From the NCBI GenBank assembly GCA_902492855.1, contig CABUMU010000003.1, forward strand, positions 1-32,769: a stretch of DNA of 32,769 nt. Reading direction: 5' to 3'. The notes below the pieces were generated by a model. That model worked only from the letters and a program-made list of their open reading frames with translations. It had not been told where the DNA came from and did no database searches. A program made the position numbers and the translations under genes. Position 1 is the stretch's first letter. Every line of letters begins with the position of its first letter. Below, piece after piece: positions 7,742-15,435 of the stretch. The stretch comes from an uncultured Collinsella sp. GTDB lineage: Bacteria; Actinomycetota; Coriobacteriia; Coriobacteriales; Coriobacteriaceae.

Positions 7742-9958
7742 ATGGAACAATTCTCGCAATCGGGCTCGCGCGGTCGACGCCGCACGGGCAACGAGCCGGC
7801 GCCGCACGAACGCGTGAAGAGCGAACGCCGTGCCAACGAGCCGCGACGCACCACGAGCCCCCATCGCGCTTCTGCCAACAACGCGGGCCGCGCCAACACT
7901 CCCGCCGCGGAGCAGACGCCTGCTCGCCCCAAGTCCCGCTACATCCCTGCACTCGACGGCCTGCGTACGCTCGCCGTCGTCGCGGTGGTGCTCTATCACC
8001 TTAACCTCACGTGGGCTCAGGGCGGCCTGCTCGGCGTCACGATCTTCTTTGTGCTTTCGGGCTATCTGATCACGCGCTTGCTGCTCAACGAAGTCGCTAA
8101 GACCGGCCGCATCGACCTCAAGAGCTTCTGGATCCGCCGCATCCGTCGCCTGGTCCCCGCCGTGGTGACCGTCGTGGTGGTGACCTGTGCTCTGTGCACC
8201 GTCTTCAACCACGTGATGCTCACCAAGATGCGCCCCGACATCCTGCCGTCGCTGTTGTTCTTCAACAACTGGTGGCAGATCGCCCAGAACGTCTCGTACT
8301 TCAATGCTCTGGGCGACCCCTCGCCGCTCACGCACTTTTGGTCGCTTGCCATCGAGGAACAGTTCTACCTGATTTGGCCGCCGCTGCTGTTTGCCATGGT
8401 ATCCATGCATGTGAGCAAACCCAACACGCGCCGCGTGGTTCTAGGCCTTGCCGCGGTATCTGCCCTTGCCATGATGGTGCTTTACAACCCTGCCGCCGAC
8501 CCCAGCCGCGTGTACTACGGCACCGACACCCGCGTGTTCTCGCTGCTGCTGGGTGCCTGGATGGCCTTTATCCCCGATCGCGACCTGGCGCCGGTGCGTC
8601 TCGCTCGTCGTTTGGGGCTCAATCGCCTGGCCGGCGCCGTCAAGCACGGCAAGAACGCCGAGGGCAAGCCTGGCGAGAAGGCCGACGAATCAGCCGAGAC
8701 CGGCCCGGCACAGCCGAGCGCCCTCGTGCGCTTTTGGTCCTCGCCCGCATCCATCGATGTGTTGGGCCTCGTGGGTCTGGTTGGCCTTGCCGCCATGGTC
8801 GCGCTCACCAACGGCTACACCGCGTTCCAGTATCGCGGAGGCACGCTGCTGTGCTCGATCCTCACGCTCATGGTCATCGCAGCCTGCGTGCAGCCCCAGG
8901 GAATGGTTGCCCGCGCGCTGTCCGCCGAGCCGCTCGTATGGGTTGGCAAGCGCTCGTACAGCATCTACCTGTGGCACTATCCCCTGCTGTTGCTCATGAA
9001 CCCGGTCGCCAACATCAACGATACACCGTGGTGGCAGTACATTTTGCAGGTGCTGTTGGTGGTCGCCGTGGCCGAATGCTCATATCGCTTTATCGAGACG
9101 CCGTTTAGAAAGGGCGCCTTTGGGCGCACCGTATCCGAGTTCCGCGACGGCACCGCCACGCCCGCCAACTGGGTGCGCGCGCACGTCCCTGCCTGCGCAG
9201 CCTGCGCTGTCGTGTTGGTCGTTGCACTGGGCGGCCTGATCTTTGTGCCCGAGACGTCTGCGCTGAGCGGCGAGGGCGCCGAAGTTCTGAACAAGGAAGC
9301 CAAGAACGCCGCACCCACCGACCAGCAGGCGGCCGACGACACCGACAAGGACAACGACGGCTTCCCCGACGGCTCCTACGACCTGTTGATGATCGGTGAC
9401 TCCGTGTCGCTGCGCGCCGTTGATTCCTTTGACGGCGTGTTCCCGCACAGCCATATCGATGCCGAAAAGGGCCGCCAGTTCGATGCGGGCCGTGCGACAT
9501 TTGAGGGCTATATCCAGCAGAACCTTGCCGGCAAGATCGTGGTCTTTGCGCTGGGCACCAACGGCTTGGTAACCGACGACCAAATCGACGCCATCATGGC
9601 CGATGCAGGAGATAAGCGTATTGTGGTGTTTGTGAACACGCGCAGCCCGCAGCCGTGGGTTGGCTCTACCAACCAGGCCATCGCCAACGCCGCTACGCGC
9701 TACAAGAACGTACGCGTTATCGACTGGTACGGATACAGTGCCAACCGCAACGACCTGTTCGATGGCGATGGTACGCATCTATCGACCACTGGCGTGACTG
9801 AGTACCTCAACTTAATCCACGATGCCGTCAAGAAGGACCTGCCCGTGCATCCCGAGGATCACGTCAACGATCCGCAGCCGGCAGCCGTCAAGTCTGCCAC
9901 CGACGCACTCGTCAATGCGCTTGCCTTCAAGCCGCACAAGCTGGGCACCGACAAGTAA
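7742..9958 (+). CDS. Acyltransferase-3 / SGNH fusion, OatA-like
   Basis: Predicted to move acyl (probably acetyl) groups across the membrane and onto a surface glycan such as peptidoglycan. The protein has 738 aa. Residues 1-65 are a basic, disordered cytoplasmic head. The acyltransferase-3 domain (about 66-470) starts YIPALDGLRTLAVVAVVLYH, with the conserved FFVLSGYLI, RRIRRLVPA and FWSLAIEEQFYLIWP, and has about ten membrane helices. After a linker and a final helix (about 490), an extracytoplasmic SGNH-hydrolase-like domain carries GDSV with Ser554 and DGTHL with Asp676 and His679, a complete catalytic triad. It is a single gene with a strong hairpin downstream. The acceptor is not proven; OatA of Gram-positives is the closest architecture I know. 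Confidence 0.9.
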   Translation: MEQFSQSGSRGRRRTGNEPAPHERVKSERRANEPRRTTSPHRASANNAGRANTPAAEQTPARPKSRYIPALDGLRTLAVVAVVLYHLNLTWAQGGLLGVTIFFVLSGYLITRLLLNEVAKTGRIDLKSFWIRRIRRLVPAVVTVVVVTCALCTVFNHVMLTKMRPDILPSLLFFNNWWQIAQNVSYFNALGDPSPLTHFWSLAIEEQFYLIWPPLLFAMVSMHVSKPNTRRVVLGLAAVSALAMMVLYNPAADPSRVYYGTDTRVFSLLLGAWMAFIPDRDLAPVRLARRLGLNRLAGAVKHGKNAEGKPGEKADESAETGPAQPSALVRFWSSPASIDVLGLVGLVGLAAMVALTNGYTAFQYRGGTLLCSILTLMVIAACVQPQGMVARALSAEPLVWVGKRSYSIYLWHYPLLLLMNPVANINDTPWWQYILQVLLVVAVAECSYRFIETPFRKGAFGRTVSEFRDGTATPANWVRAHVPACAACAVVLVVALGGLIFVPETSALSGEGAEVLNKEAKNAAPTDQQAADDTDKDNDGFPDGSYDLLMIGDSVSLRAVDSFDGVFPHSHIDAEKGRQFDAGRATFEGYIQQNLAGKIVVFALGTNGLVTDDQIDAIMADAGDKRIVVFVNTRSPQPWVGSTNQAIANAATRYKNVRVIDWYGYSANRNDLFDGDGTHLSTTGVTEYLNLIHDAVKKDLPVHPEDHVNDPQPAAVKSATDALVNALAFKPHKLGTDK

Positions 9959-9981
9959 CCTGCAGCGCAAACTTCCCACAT

Positions 9982-10019
9982 CCGGAGGGGGCGTCTGCCA
10001 CGGCAGACGCCCCCTCCGG
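9982..10019. terminator. Strong hairpin after the acyltransferase gene
   Basis: Arms 9982-9999 and 10002-10019 are perfect 18-base reverse complements (CCGGAGGGGGCGTCTGCC on the left), 23 bases after the stop. No T-run follows, so it is a very stable hairpin rather than a canonical U-tract terminator. Confidence 0.7.
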
Positions 10020-10190
10020 CAGTTAGGGACGTTCCTTATGTGCCGGTACCTAGGGACACTCCTGGCGCAGCCAATGAAGACCTCTACGGATGAATTCCAG
10101 GCCGCTCCGTCGCTCCAGACATCGTTTCCGCGCCTCGTGCCTGCCCCAAACAATCAAAACAAGCCCTTTTCGCCGCACCCTCAAAGGTCT

Positions 10191-10420
10191 GTGGGCAAAA
10201 AAGGGCAAATATGAGTACTGTTACCATTTTAGTAGCAGGCAAAACCACCCAAAATGACGTCCGAGCGAACCCTACAACCCCCTAAGACAGCCAACCTGAC
10301 TGGTTTAAGGCGTATTGGAGCCAATTTTAATGAACATACTATAGGTTATGTTTATTATCTTCTTGAATGTAAATGCTATTCACTTAGCAACAGTACTCAT
10401 ATTTGGCATTTATTGCCCAC
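10191..10420. repeat. MITE-like element with 32-base terminal inverted repeats
   Basis: Ends 10191-10222 and 10389-10420 are inverted repeats matching at 28 of 32 positions, including an exact block CAAATATGAGTACTGTT; weaker similarity runs about 15 bases further in. The 166-base interior is clearly more AT-rich than the flanks in its right half and encodes no protein. The whole sits in the 543-base gap between the acyltransferase gene and the converging NRAMP-like gene. The rest of that gap holds only the hairpin at 9982, two GGGAC motifs near 10024-10056 and the terminator at 10452. Confidence 0.65.
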
Positions 10421-10451
10421 TACCATATAACTAACACCCTATAGCAGACAA

Positions 10452-10484
10452 AAACAGGCCGTAGCCCATCGCTGCGGCCTGTTT
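10452..10484 (-). terminator. Intrinsic terminator of the NRAMP-like operon
   Basis: On the minus strand AAACAGGCCG and CGGCCTGTTT pair over 10 bases and the distal arm runs into TTTTTGT, 18 bases after the stop of the transporter gene. Confidence 0.85.
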
Positions 10485-10501
10485 GGAGTCCAAAAGAGGC
10501 G

Positions 10502-11764
10502 TTAAGCGCTGTAGCCCATCGCTTGCAGGACAAACATGACGACCGTGAGCACCGTAATCACGGCGATAGTCGCCCAAGTGAGCATGTTCCACACGCGACC
10601 GTTGCGGTTGGCACCCATAATGTGACGGTCGGCTGCGATAACCACCTGGAACACCAGAACCACGGGCAGTAGCACGCCATTGATGACCTGTGAGGTCATC
10701 ATAATCTGGAACAGATCGACGCCGGGCATAAGCACCAGCACGGCAGAGATACCGATGATGGCCGTAATGATGCCGCGATAGACCGGGGCCTCGTCCCAGC
10801 TGCGGTCGGCACCGCGCTCCCAGCCAAATGCCTCACAGATAGCGCTCGACGTAACGCCCGGCAGCACGCAGGCGGCCAAGAAGCTCGCCGCGACCAGGCC
10901 CGAGGCAAACAGTACCGTGGACCACTGACCCGCAATAGGCTCCAACGCGCGGGCAGCATCGGCGGCATCGCTTATCTGAATACCCGCCGGGAACAACACC
11001 GTACCGGTCGTGATGATAATAAAGCCGGCAATGACATCGGCGGCAAGCGAGCCGCTCACGGTATCAATGCGCTGCAGCACGATATCGTCCTCGCCCGCGT
11101 TCTTATCGACCACGTTGTTCTGCGCCAAGAAGATCATCCACGGCGCGATGGTGGTACCGATCGTTGCGACCACGAGCGACACGTAGCTGGGGTCATTTTG
11201 AATGTTAGGCACGACCAAGTCGACCGCGACCTCACCCCAGTTGGGGCCAGCCATAAACGCGGCGACAATATAAGTCACGAACACGCAGCTCACCAGCAGC
11301 AGAATATTCTCGATGCGCTGGAAACTACCCGACATGGTAAGCATCCACACCAGCAGCGCCACCAACGGCACCGAGATGCTCGCCGGCACGCCAAAGAGAG
11401 CAAGGCCGCTGGCGATGCCCGCAAACTCCGAAATGGTCACAGCCGTGTTGGCGATCAACAGCGCCGCCATAGCAAGTACACTCTTGCGCACGCCAAAGCG
11501 CTCGCGAATGAGCGATGCCAGGCCCTTGCCCGTGACGCAGCCGCAGCGCGCCGCGGTCTCCTGCGTCACGATGAGCAGCACAGTCATGACGGGAAGCATC
11601 CAGAGCATCTTGTAGCCATAGCTGGCGCCCGCGCTGGAATACGTTGCAATGCCGCCGGCGTCATTGCCCGAAAGCGCCGCCAGCAGACCGGGGCCCATAG
11701 CGCCAAAGATGGCCGCGATGGTCAACTTTCGCTTGGTGCCCGACTTTTGCTTGGTATTTTGCAC
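10502..11764 (-). CDS. NRAMP-related divalent metal transporter, NRMT-like (probably Mg2+)
   Basis: Membrane transporter of 420 aa with 11 predicted helices and the NRAMP fold. Helix 1 reads GPGLLAALSGNDAGGIAT: the metal-binding Asp35 remains, but the canonical DPGN is DAGG, so the Asn ligand is Gly. Helix 6 reads GTTIAPWMIFLAQN where Mn2+/Fe2+ NRAMPs have MPH: Met becomes Ala207 and His becomes Trp209. Loss of the soft Met ligand marks the NRAMP-related Mg2+ transporters (NRMTs) known from Eggerthella lenta, so Mg2+ (and perhaps Mn2+) is the likely cargo. The start is a GTG at 11764 with TAGGTGG overlapping the stop of the upstream gene; a longer frame to 11827 would overlap that gene. It is translationally linked to the MgtE_N/CBS protein and ends in a good terminator. 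Confidence 0.88.
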   Translation of the reverse strand: MQNTKQKSGTKRKLTIAAIFGAMGPGLLAALSGNDAGGIATYSSAGASYGYKMLWMLPVMTVLLIVTQETAARCGCVTGKGLASLIRERFGVRKSVLAMAALLIANTAVTISEFAGIASGLALFGVPASISVPLVALLVWMLTMSGSFQRIENILLLVSCVFVTYIVAAFMAGPNWGEVAVDLVVPNIQNDPSYVSLVVATIGTTIAPWMIFLAQNNVVDKNAGEDDIVLQRIDTVSGSLAADVIAGFIIITTGTVLFPAGIQISDAADAARALEPIAGQWSTVLFASGLVAASFLAACVLPGVTSSAICEAFGWERGADRSWDEAPVYRGIITAIIGISAVLVLMPGVDLFQIMMTSQVINGVLLPVVLVFQVVIAADRHIMGANRNGRVWNMLTWATIAVITVLTVVMFVLQAMGYSA

Positions 11765-11772
11765 GCGACCAC

Positions 11773-13617
11773 CTAACCCATGACCGACATGGTGAGCAGC
11801 ACCGCAGCGGCGCAGTACGCTACGCACGAGATCATGACGGCAATAACGTTCATGGCAGTGCCCGACGTGTTGAGGTCATGCTCGTCACGCCAGAACAGCA
11901 CCATCAGGTAAATCACGGCGCTCATGTTACCAACCAGGCAAATGATGGCAGCAATATTAAAGCACCCGGTAAAGAGTTGCTCCTCAAACATGGGCGCATC
12001 GGGGAACGCAGCGGTGCGCACCAGCTGGGCGCACAGGTAGGTCACGAGTGACAGAATCAGGCCCATGCCCGTGCTCTGGAAGAAGAACCCCAGATACGGC
12101 TTGGGCTCGTCGTCGTGACCGTCATACTCCAGGAAGTAGTTCTTGACGAACGACACCATGCGCGAGGCCGCCAGCAGCACGAGTGGCATGGCGCACATGG
12201 GGAACACCACCAGATGCGCGGAGCCGAGCGCCGTCCCCAGCACCGTTGCCATGATGCACGACGCGATGCCCCATACAACAACCCAGTACTGGCGATGCAC
12301 GAACCAGCTGAGCACGTTCGTCGAGTCGTCCGACGCGCTATCGCCCGAGCCGACACCGGCGATCTGCAGGTCCTCCTGATGCTCCTCGGCGATAACGTCC
12401 ATGGCGTCGTCGAAGGTTACGATACCCAGGATATGACGGTTCTCGTCGCAGACAGGGATGGCAACCAGGTCGTACTTGGTCATCTCGTCCGTCACGTCTT
12501 CCTGGTCCTCGTCAGGCGACACATAGACCAGGTCGCGATAGGCCAGCTGACCCAGCGTGGCGTCGCGGTCGGCTACAATCAGCGTGCGCAGCGAAAGCAC
12601 GCCGGTCAGCATGCCGCTCGGATCCTCGGTATAGACGTAATAGACACTCTCAAAGTCCTCGTCGAGTTTGCGAATCGCCTCGATGGCATCACCGACCGTC
12701 GCCGTGGCGGGCAGCGAGACAAACTCCGAGGTCATGATGCGGCCGGCGGTGTTGTCCTCGTAGCCCAACAGATTACGAATCGCCTTCTCCTCCTTGACGC
12801 CCATCAGGCGCAGGAGCTTCTCAGCCTTCTCATAATCGAGCTCGTCGATCAGGTCGGCAGCGTCGTCCGGGTCCATCATGGCCAGCATCGACGATGCGTC
12901 GGTATCGGACAGGCCCTCGAGCATCTCGGTCATGAGCTCGTCGTCATCGAACTCCGAGATGGCCTCGGCGGCCTGTGCCGTATCGAGCTGCGCGAACACC
13001 TGCGCACGTAGGCGCGGGTCGAGCTGCTCGATAATGTCGGCGATGTCGGCAGGGTGCAGCTCGCCGAGCGTCTTGTGCGACACCGAGAGTTGAATGTTCT
13101 TGGTCGAGCGGTCGAGCAGGTCCATGTAGGACCAAGCGATGATGTCCTCACTGAGCGGCTTGCCCAGGTGCTTCATAAAGCCTTCGACGATATGCTCGAG
13201 CGCGGGGCTGATGGCGCGTAGCAGACCGCGGGCACCGACCTCGGCGCCCAGCAGGCGCAGCTGGTTTTCGCCCGACATGGAAAACTTGATGTCGTTTACG
13301 CGCACGACCTTCATGCCCTGCGTGTCGACAATCTGCTTGTTGAGCACGTCGCGGGCAAGCAAGAGTTCGGTCGGCTGCAGGTACGAAAAACGGATTTCGG
13401 TGGCCGACGTCTTAAGGTGTACACCCGTCTCGTCGATACGGTCGACCCATTTGCGCCAACTGATCATAAACGGCGTCTTGCCGGGACCGCGGAACGCGAG
13501 CGACGTCACGTGCGGAAAAACTTCGCCGGTGGCAATACCAAAATCGTTGACCACGCCGAGCTTTTCGCCGTCGACGTCCAAGACCGGCAATTTGAGCATC
13601 TCACTCAGATAATTCAA
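11773..13617 (-). CDS. PRC-barrel / MgtE_N / CBS protein with atypical membrane domain
   Basis: 614 aa. Two PRC-barrel-like repeats (about 5-80 and 90-150) precede an MgtE_N superhelical domain (about 180-285, with LHPADIADIIEQLDP and MDPDDAADLIDELD) and a CBS pair (about 295-350 and 360-415). Five hydrophobic helices follow (about 440-614). The soluble part is that of the Mg2+ channel MgtE, where it senses cytosolic Mg2+. The membrane part lacks the glycine- and proline-rich pore signatures of MgtE/SLC41, so it may not be a channel. It directly precedes the NRMT-like gene with an 8-base gap, so I infer that it is a Mg2+-sensing partner of that transporter. The start is TTG at 13617 with GGGGAG 5 bases upstream; an ATG at codon 7 is an alternative. 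Confidence 0.85.
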   Translation of the reverse strand: MNYLSEMLKLPVLDVDGEKLGVVNDFGIATGEVFPHVTSLAFRGPGKTPFMISWRKWVDRIDETGVHLKTSATEIRFSYLQPTELLLARDVLNKQIVDTQGMKVVRVNDIKFSMSGENQLRLLGAEVGARGLLRAISPALEHIVEGFMKHLGKPLSEDIIAWSYMDLLDRSTKNIQLSVSHKTLGELHPADIADIIEQLDPRLRAQVFAQLDTAQAAEAISEFDDDELMTEMLEGLSDTDASSMLAMMDPDDAADLIDELDYEKAEKLLRLMGVKEEKAIRNLLGYEDNTAGRIMTSEFVSLPATATVGDAIEAIRKLDEDFESVYYVYTEDPSGMLTGVLSLRTLIVADRDATLGQLAYRDLVYVSPDEDQEDVTDEMTKYDLVAIPVCDENRHILGIVTFDDAMDVIAEEHQEDLQIAGVGSGDSASDDSTNVLSWFVHRQYWVVVWGIASCIMATVLGTALGSAHLVVFPMCAMPLVLLAASRMVSFVKNYFLEYDGHDDEPKPYLGFFFQSTGMGLILSLVTYLCAQLVRTAAFPDAPMFEEQLFTGCFNIAAIICLVGNMSAVIYLMVLFWRDEHDLNTSGTAMNVIAVMISCVAYCAAAVLLTMSVMG

Positions 13618-13633
13618 TGGTGCTCCCCATCAT
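13601..13633 (-). CDS. 10-codon upstream ORF overlapping the MgtE_N-protein start
   Basis: MMGSTIELSE, starting at ATG 13633 behind a near-ideal GGAGG with 4 bases spacing and stopping at TGA 13601. It spans the TTG start (13617) of the MgtE_N/CBS gene in another frame, so translating it would compete with or deliver ribosomes to the main gene. Too short for homology; supported only by the ribosome site and position. Confidence 0.4.
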   Translation of the reverse strand: MMGSTIELSE

Positions 13634-13688
13634 TATTCCTCCGAACGCGGCCGCGCGTGCGGCGTCCGGGGGCTTCTGGATATGTATA

Positions 13689-13736
13689 CGCATGCGCGGG
13701 CGGCACGCCGCTCGACGCTTACACCCCGCGCATGCG
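13689..13736. promoter_or_regulatory. 12-bp hairpin in the 5' leader of the Mg-transport operon
   Basis: CGCATGCGCGGG (13689-13700) and CCCGCGCATGCG (13725-13736) are perfect reverse complements around 24 bases that include a smaller hairpin (CGGCACGCCG). It lies between the three-way junction and the coding region. No U-tract follows on the minus strand, so simple termination is not indicated. Confidence 0.5.
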
Positions 13737-13753
13737 CAAAAAGCACCTGCATG

Positions 13754-13810
13754 GGGTCATCGACTGTATGGTCGAGGTTTGGATTTCACCTGTAACCTTT
13801 CTCTTGACCC
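13754..13810 (-). promoter_or_regulatory. Candidate three-way-junction RNA leader (possible riboswitch)
   Basis: In the minus-strand RNA, GGGTCA (13810-13805) pairs with TGACCC (13759-13754). Enclosed are AGGTT/AACCT (13798-13794 with 13779-13775), whose loop contains GGTGAAATCC, and TCGAC/GTCGA (13775-13771 with 13764-13760). Three stems meet in about 57 bases beginning roughly 10 bases after the predicted transcription start. I do not recognise a known riboswitch class: the conserved M-box, yybP-ykoY and cobalamin cores are absent. Confidence 0.4.
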
Positions 13811-13825
13811 TCATTAACCGCAGTA

Positions 13826-13834
13826 ACTATAGCA
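13826..13834 (-). promoter_or_regulatory. Extended -10 promoter of the Mg-transport operon
   Basis: The minus strand reads TGCTATAGT, an extended -10 (TGn TATAGT). The start would be near 13819, giving a leader of about 200 bases. No good -35 box is seen, which is usual for extended -10 promoters. Confidence 0.5.
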
Positions 13835-13908
13835 TCAGCATCGCCCTGCGGCATCGAATTTATGCGCTGCACATTGCAGGCATACCAAACGCTGACGCAT
13901 CCGTGACA

Positions 13909-13937
13909 TAGTCATTGGGGACGTTCTTAAATGACTA
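13909..13937. repeat. GGGGAC hairpin unit (copy 1)
   Basis: TAGTCATT and AATGACTA (8 bp, perfect) flank the 13-base core GGGGACGTTCTTA. AATGACTAC is repeated at 13941-13949. It lies 20 bases after the stop of the deacetylase-like gene. See the copies at 22440-22526 and 26935-27149. Confidence 0.75.
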
Positions 13938-13956
13938 CCCAATGACTACTCTGTGG

Positions 13957-15363
13957 TTACTCTGTGGTGTCTTCGTCCTCGGCAGGTTGGGGGAACACGG
14001 CGTCCTTGGGCATGGTGACCTTCGTCAGCGAGGTGAGCTTTTTGCTCAATGCCGTGTCCGTCTTGACCAGGTCGCTGAGCGTCACGATCTTGTAGCCGTC
14101 GGCAATGAGGCCGTCGATAATCTGCGGCAGCGCCTCGAGCGTCTGCTCGGCGCATTCGTCTCTATCGGTGAGCAGCACGATATTGCCCGGCGTCACCGAA
14201 TCGAGCACCGTCGAGACCTGCTCGTCGGCACCGTTGAGCAGCCAGTCGCCCGAGTCAATATTCCACGAGACCACGGCGGAGACCAGGTCCATCGCATCAA
14301 TCCAGTTTTGCTCGTCAAAGGCAGCGTAGGGAGCACGCAGCAGCATCGTCTTCACGCCGGTCGCCGACTTAATCGCATCGGTGCCTTTCGTGATCTGTTC
14401 GCGTACCGCCTCACGGTCCTGGCCCTTGAGCGAATCGTCGCTGTAGCTGTTGGATCCGATCTCGCACCCGGCATCGACAATCGCCTTGGCCGTGGCAGGC
14501 GAGGCCTCGACCGCATCGCCCGAAAGGAAGAACGTCGCGGTGACGCCCTTTTCCTTGAGCACCTGCAAGATCTGTTTGGTGGCGCCGCTCGGACCCTCGT
14601 CAAACGTCAGCGCCACGTACTTTTTGTTGCCCTTGGGCGCCACGCTGGCGCACGCAACGACGCAATCGGTGGCGGGCACAACCTCGCCGCGGTCTTGCGT
14701 CTTGCCCGACTGCTCACCAACCCACACCTCGGAGCGGCCCTGGACACCCCACGTCTGCACATACTCGATAGCGCCCGTACCCTCGACCTTGAGCTTGGGC
14801 TCGATAACCGTAGCCTGAACCTCGTGCTTCTCGTAGGTGTTACGGCCATCCTTGACCGTCACCTTCTCGCCGCCCTCAAGTTCGCGGCTATCCCATTTGC
14901 CCTGTTTCACGCGCTTGCCGTCGACCTTCACCGACAGTTTTTCGCCCCCATGGCGCTTGAGCACGCTGTCATCGACGGCCAGCAGGTCGCCTGCGTCGTA
15001 GGTGCCAGTCAAATCCTGTTCGTCGATGAGATTCTGCAGCGTAGAGCCCACGCGCACCGCGGTCTTCTGGCCGTTGAGCTCCACGTCCACGCTGCGGTTG
15101 ACGTAGCCCACGACGGCAGCGATAAACAGCACGAGTGCACAACCCACGGCGATAAGCGCGTAGGGCAGGCGAGACGAACGACGGGGTGTGCGGCTGTTGC
15201 CGATGCGCGCACTGCGATCGCTAAACCCGCGGCTATGGTTGAGGTACATCGCGCCGGGCTTACGGTGACGCTTGCGCTGGCCGCTGGGCAGCTGCCCCAG
15301 GTCGCGGCGCGCCGTCGGACGCGCACCCGAACGCCCGTTTAAGTTGGATCCGTTTTGGCGCAT
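13957..15363 (-). CDS. Polysaccharide-deacetylase-like protein with degenerate metal site
   Basis: Membrane-anchored extracytoplasmic protein of 468 aa: a basic cytoplasmic head (1-66), one membrane helix (67-87), a DUF348/G5-associated ubiquitin-like stretch (about 91-130), a linker, and a NodB homology domain (about 247-432). Active NodB enzymes have TFDDGP, H-x3-H and a late LLHD. Here these read TFDEGP (metal Asp to Glu256), SNSYSDDSL (both His lost, to Asn305 and Asp309) and LLTD (His to Thr399). Zn2+-dependent deacetylation is therefore doubtful; it may be a glycan-binding or regulatory relative. The ATG has GGGAGGG 4 bases upstream. It is preceded by the PRC-barrel gene with a hairpin between. 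The fold call is firm; activity is unknown. Confidence 0.87.
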   Translation of the reverse strand: MRQNGSNLNGRSGARPTARRDLGQLPSGQRKRHRKPGAMYLNHSRGFSDRSARIGNSRTPRRSSRLPYALIAVGCALVLFIAAVVGYVNRSVDVELNGQKTAVRVGSTLQNLIDEQDLTGTYDAGDLLAVDDSVLKRHGGEKLSVKVDGKRVKQGKWDSRELEGGEKVTVKDGRNTYEKHEVQATVIEPKLKVEGTGAIEYVQTWGVQGRSEVWVGEQSGKTQDRGEVVPATDCVVACASVAPKGNKKYVALTFDEGPSGATKQILQVLKEKGVTATFFLSGDAVEASPATAKAIVDAGCEIGSNSYSDDSLKGQDREAVREQITKGTDAIKSATGVKTMLLRAPYAAFDEQNWIDAMDLVSAVVSWNIDSGDWLLNGADEQVSTVLDSVTPGNIVLLTDRDECAEQTLEALPQIIDGLIADGYKIVTLSDLVKTDTALSKKLTSLTKVTMPKDAVFPQPAEDEDTTE

Positions 15364-15384
15364 GTGCCCTCCCCCATAAACACA

Positions 15385-15414
15385 GCAAGCCGGAGCAACA
15401 GGTCTCCGGCTTGC
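15385..15414 (-). terminator. Hairpin after the PRC-barrel gene
   Basis: GCAAGCCGGAG and CTCCGGCTTGC pair over 11 bases around an 8-base loop, 21 bases after the PRC-barrel stop. Only TGTGTTT follows on the minus strand, so it may attenuate rather than fully block transcription into the next gene. Confidence 0.65.
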
Positions 15415-15435
15415 CTCCCATCATTTGGTACGTCG

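Noticed and set aside
13754..13810. Known riboswitch classes (M-box, cobalamin, yybP-ykoY, FMN)
   Set aside because: GGTGAAATCC resembles short pieces of cobalamin and FMN elements, but the remaining conserved blocks are missing, so the class is left open.
13915..15342. 475-codon plus-strand open frame
   Set aside because: It is an exact antisense shadow of the NodB-like gene, with no ribosome site and no motif.
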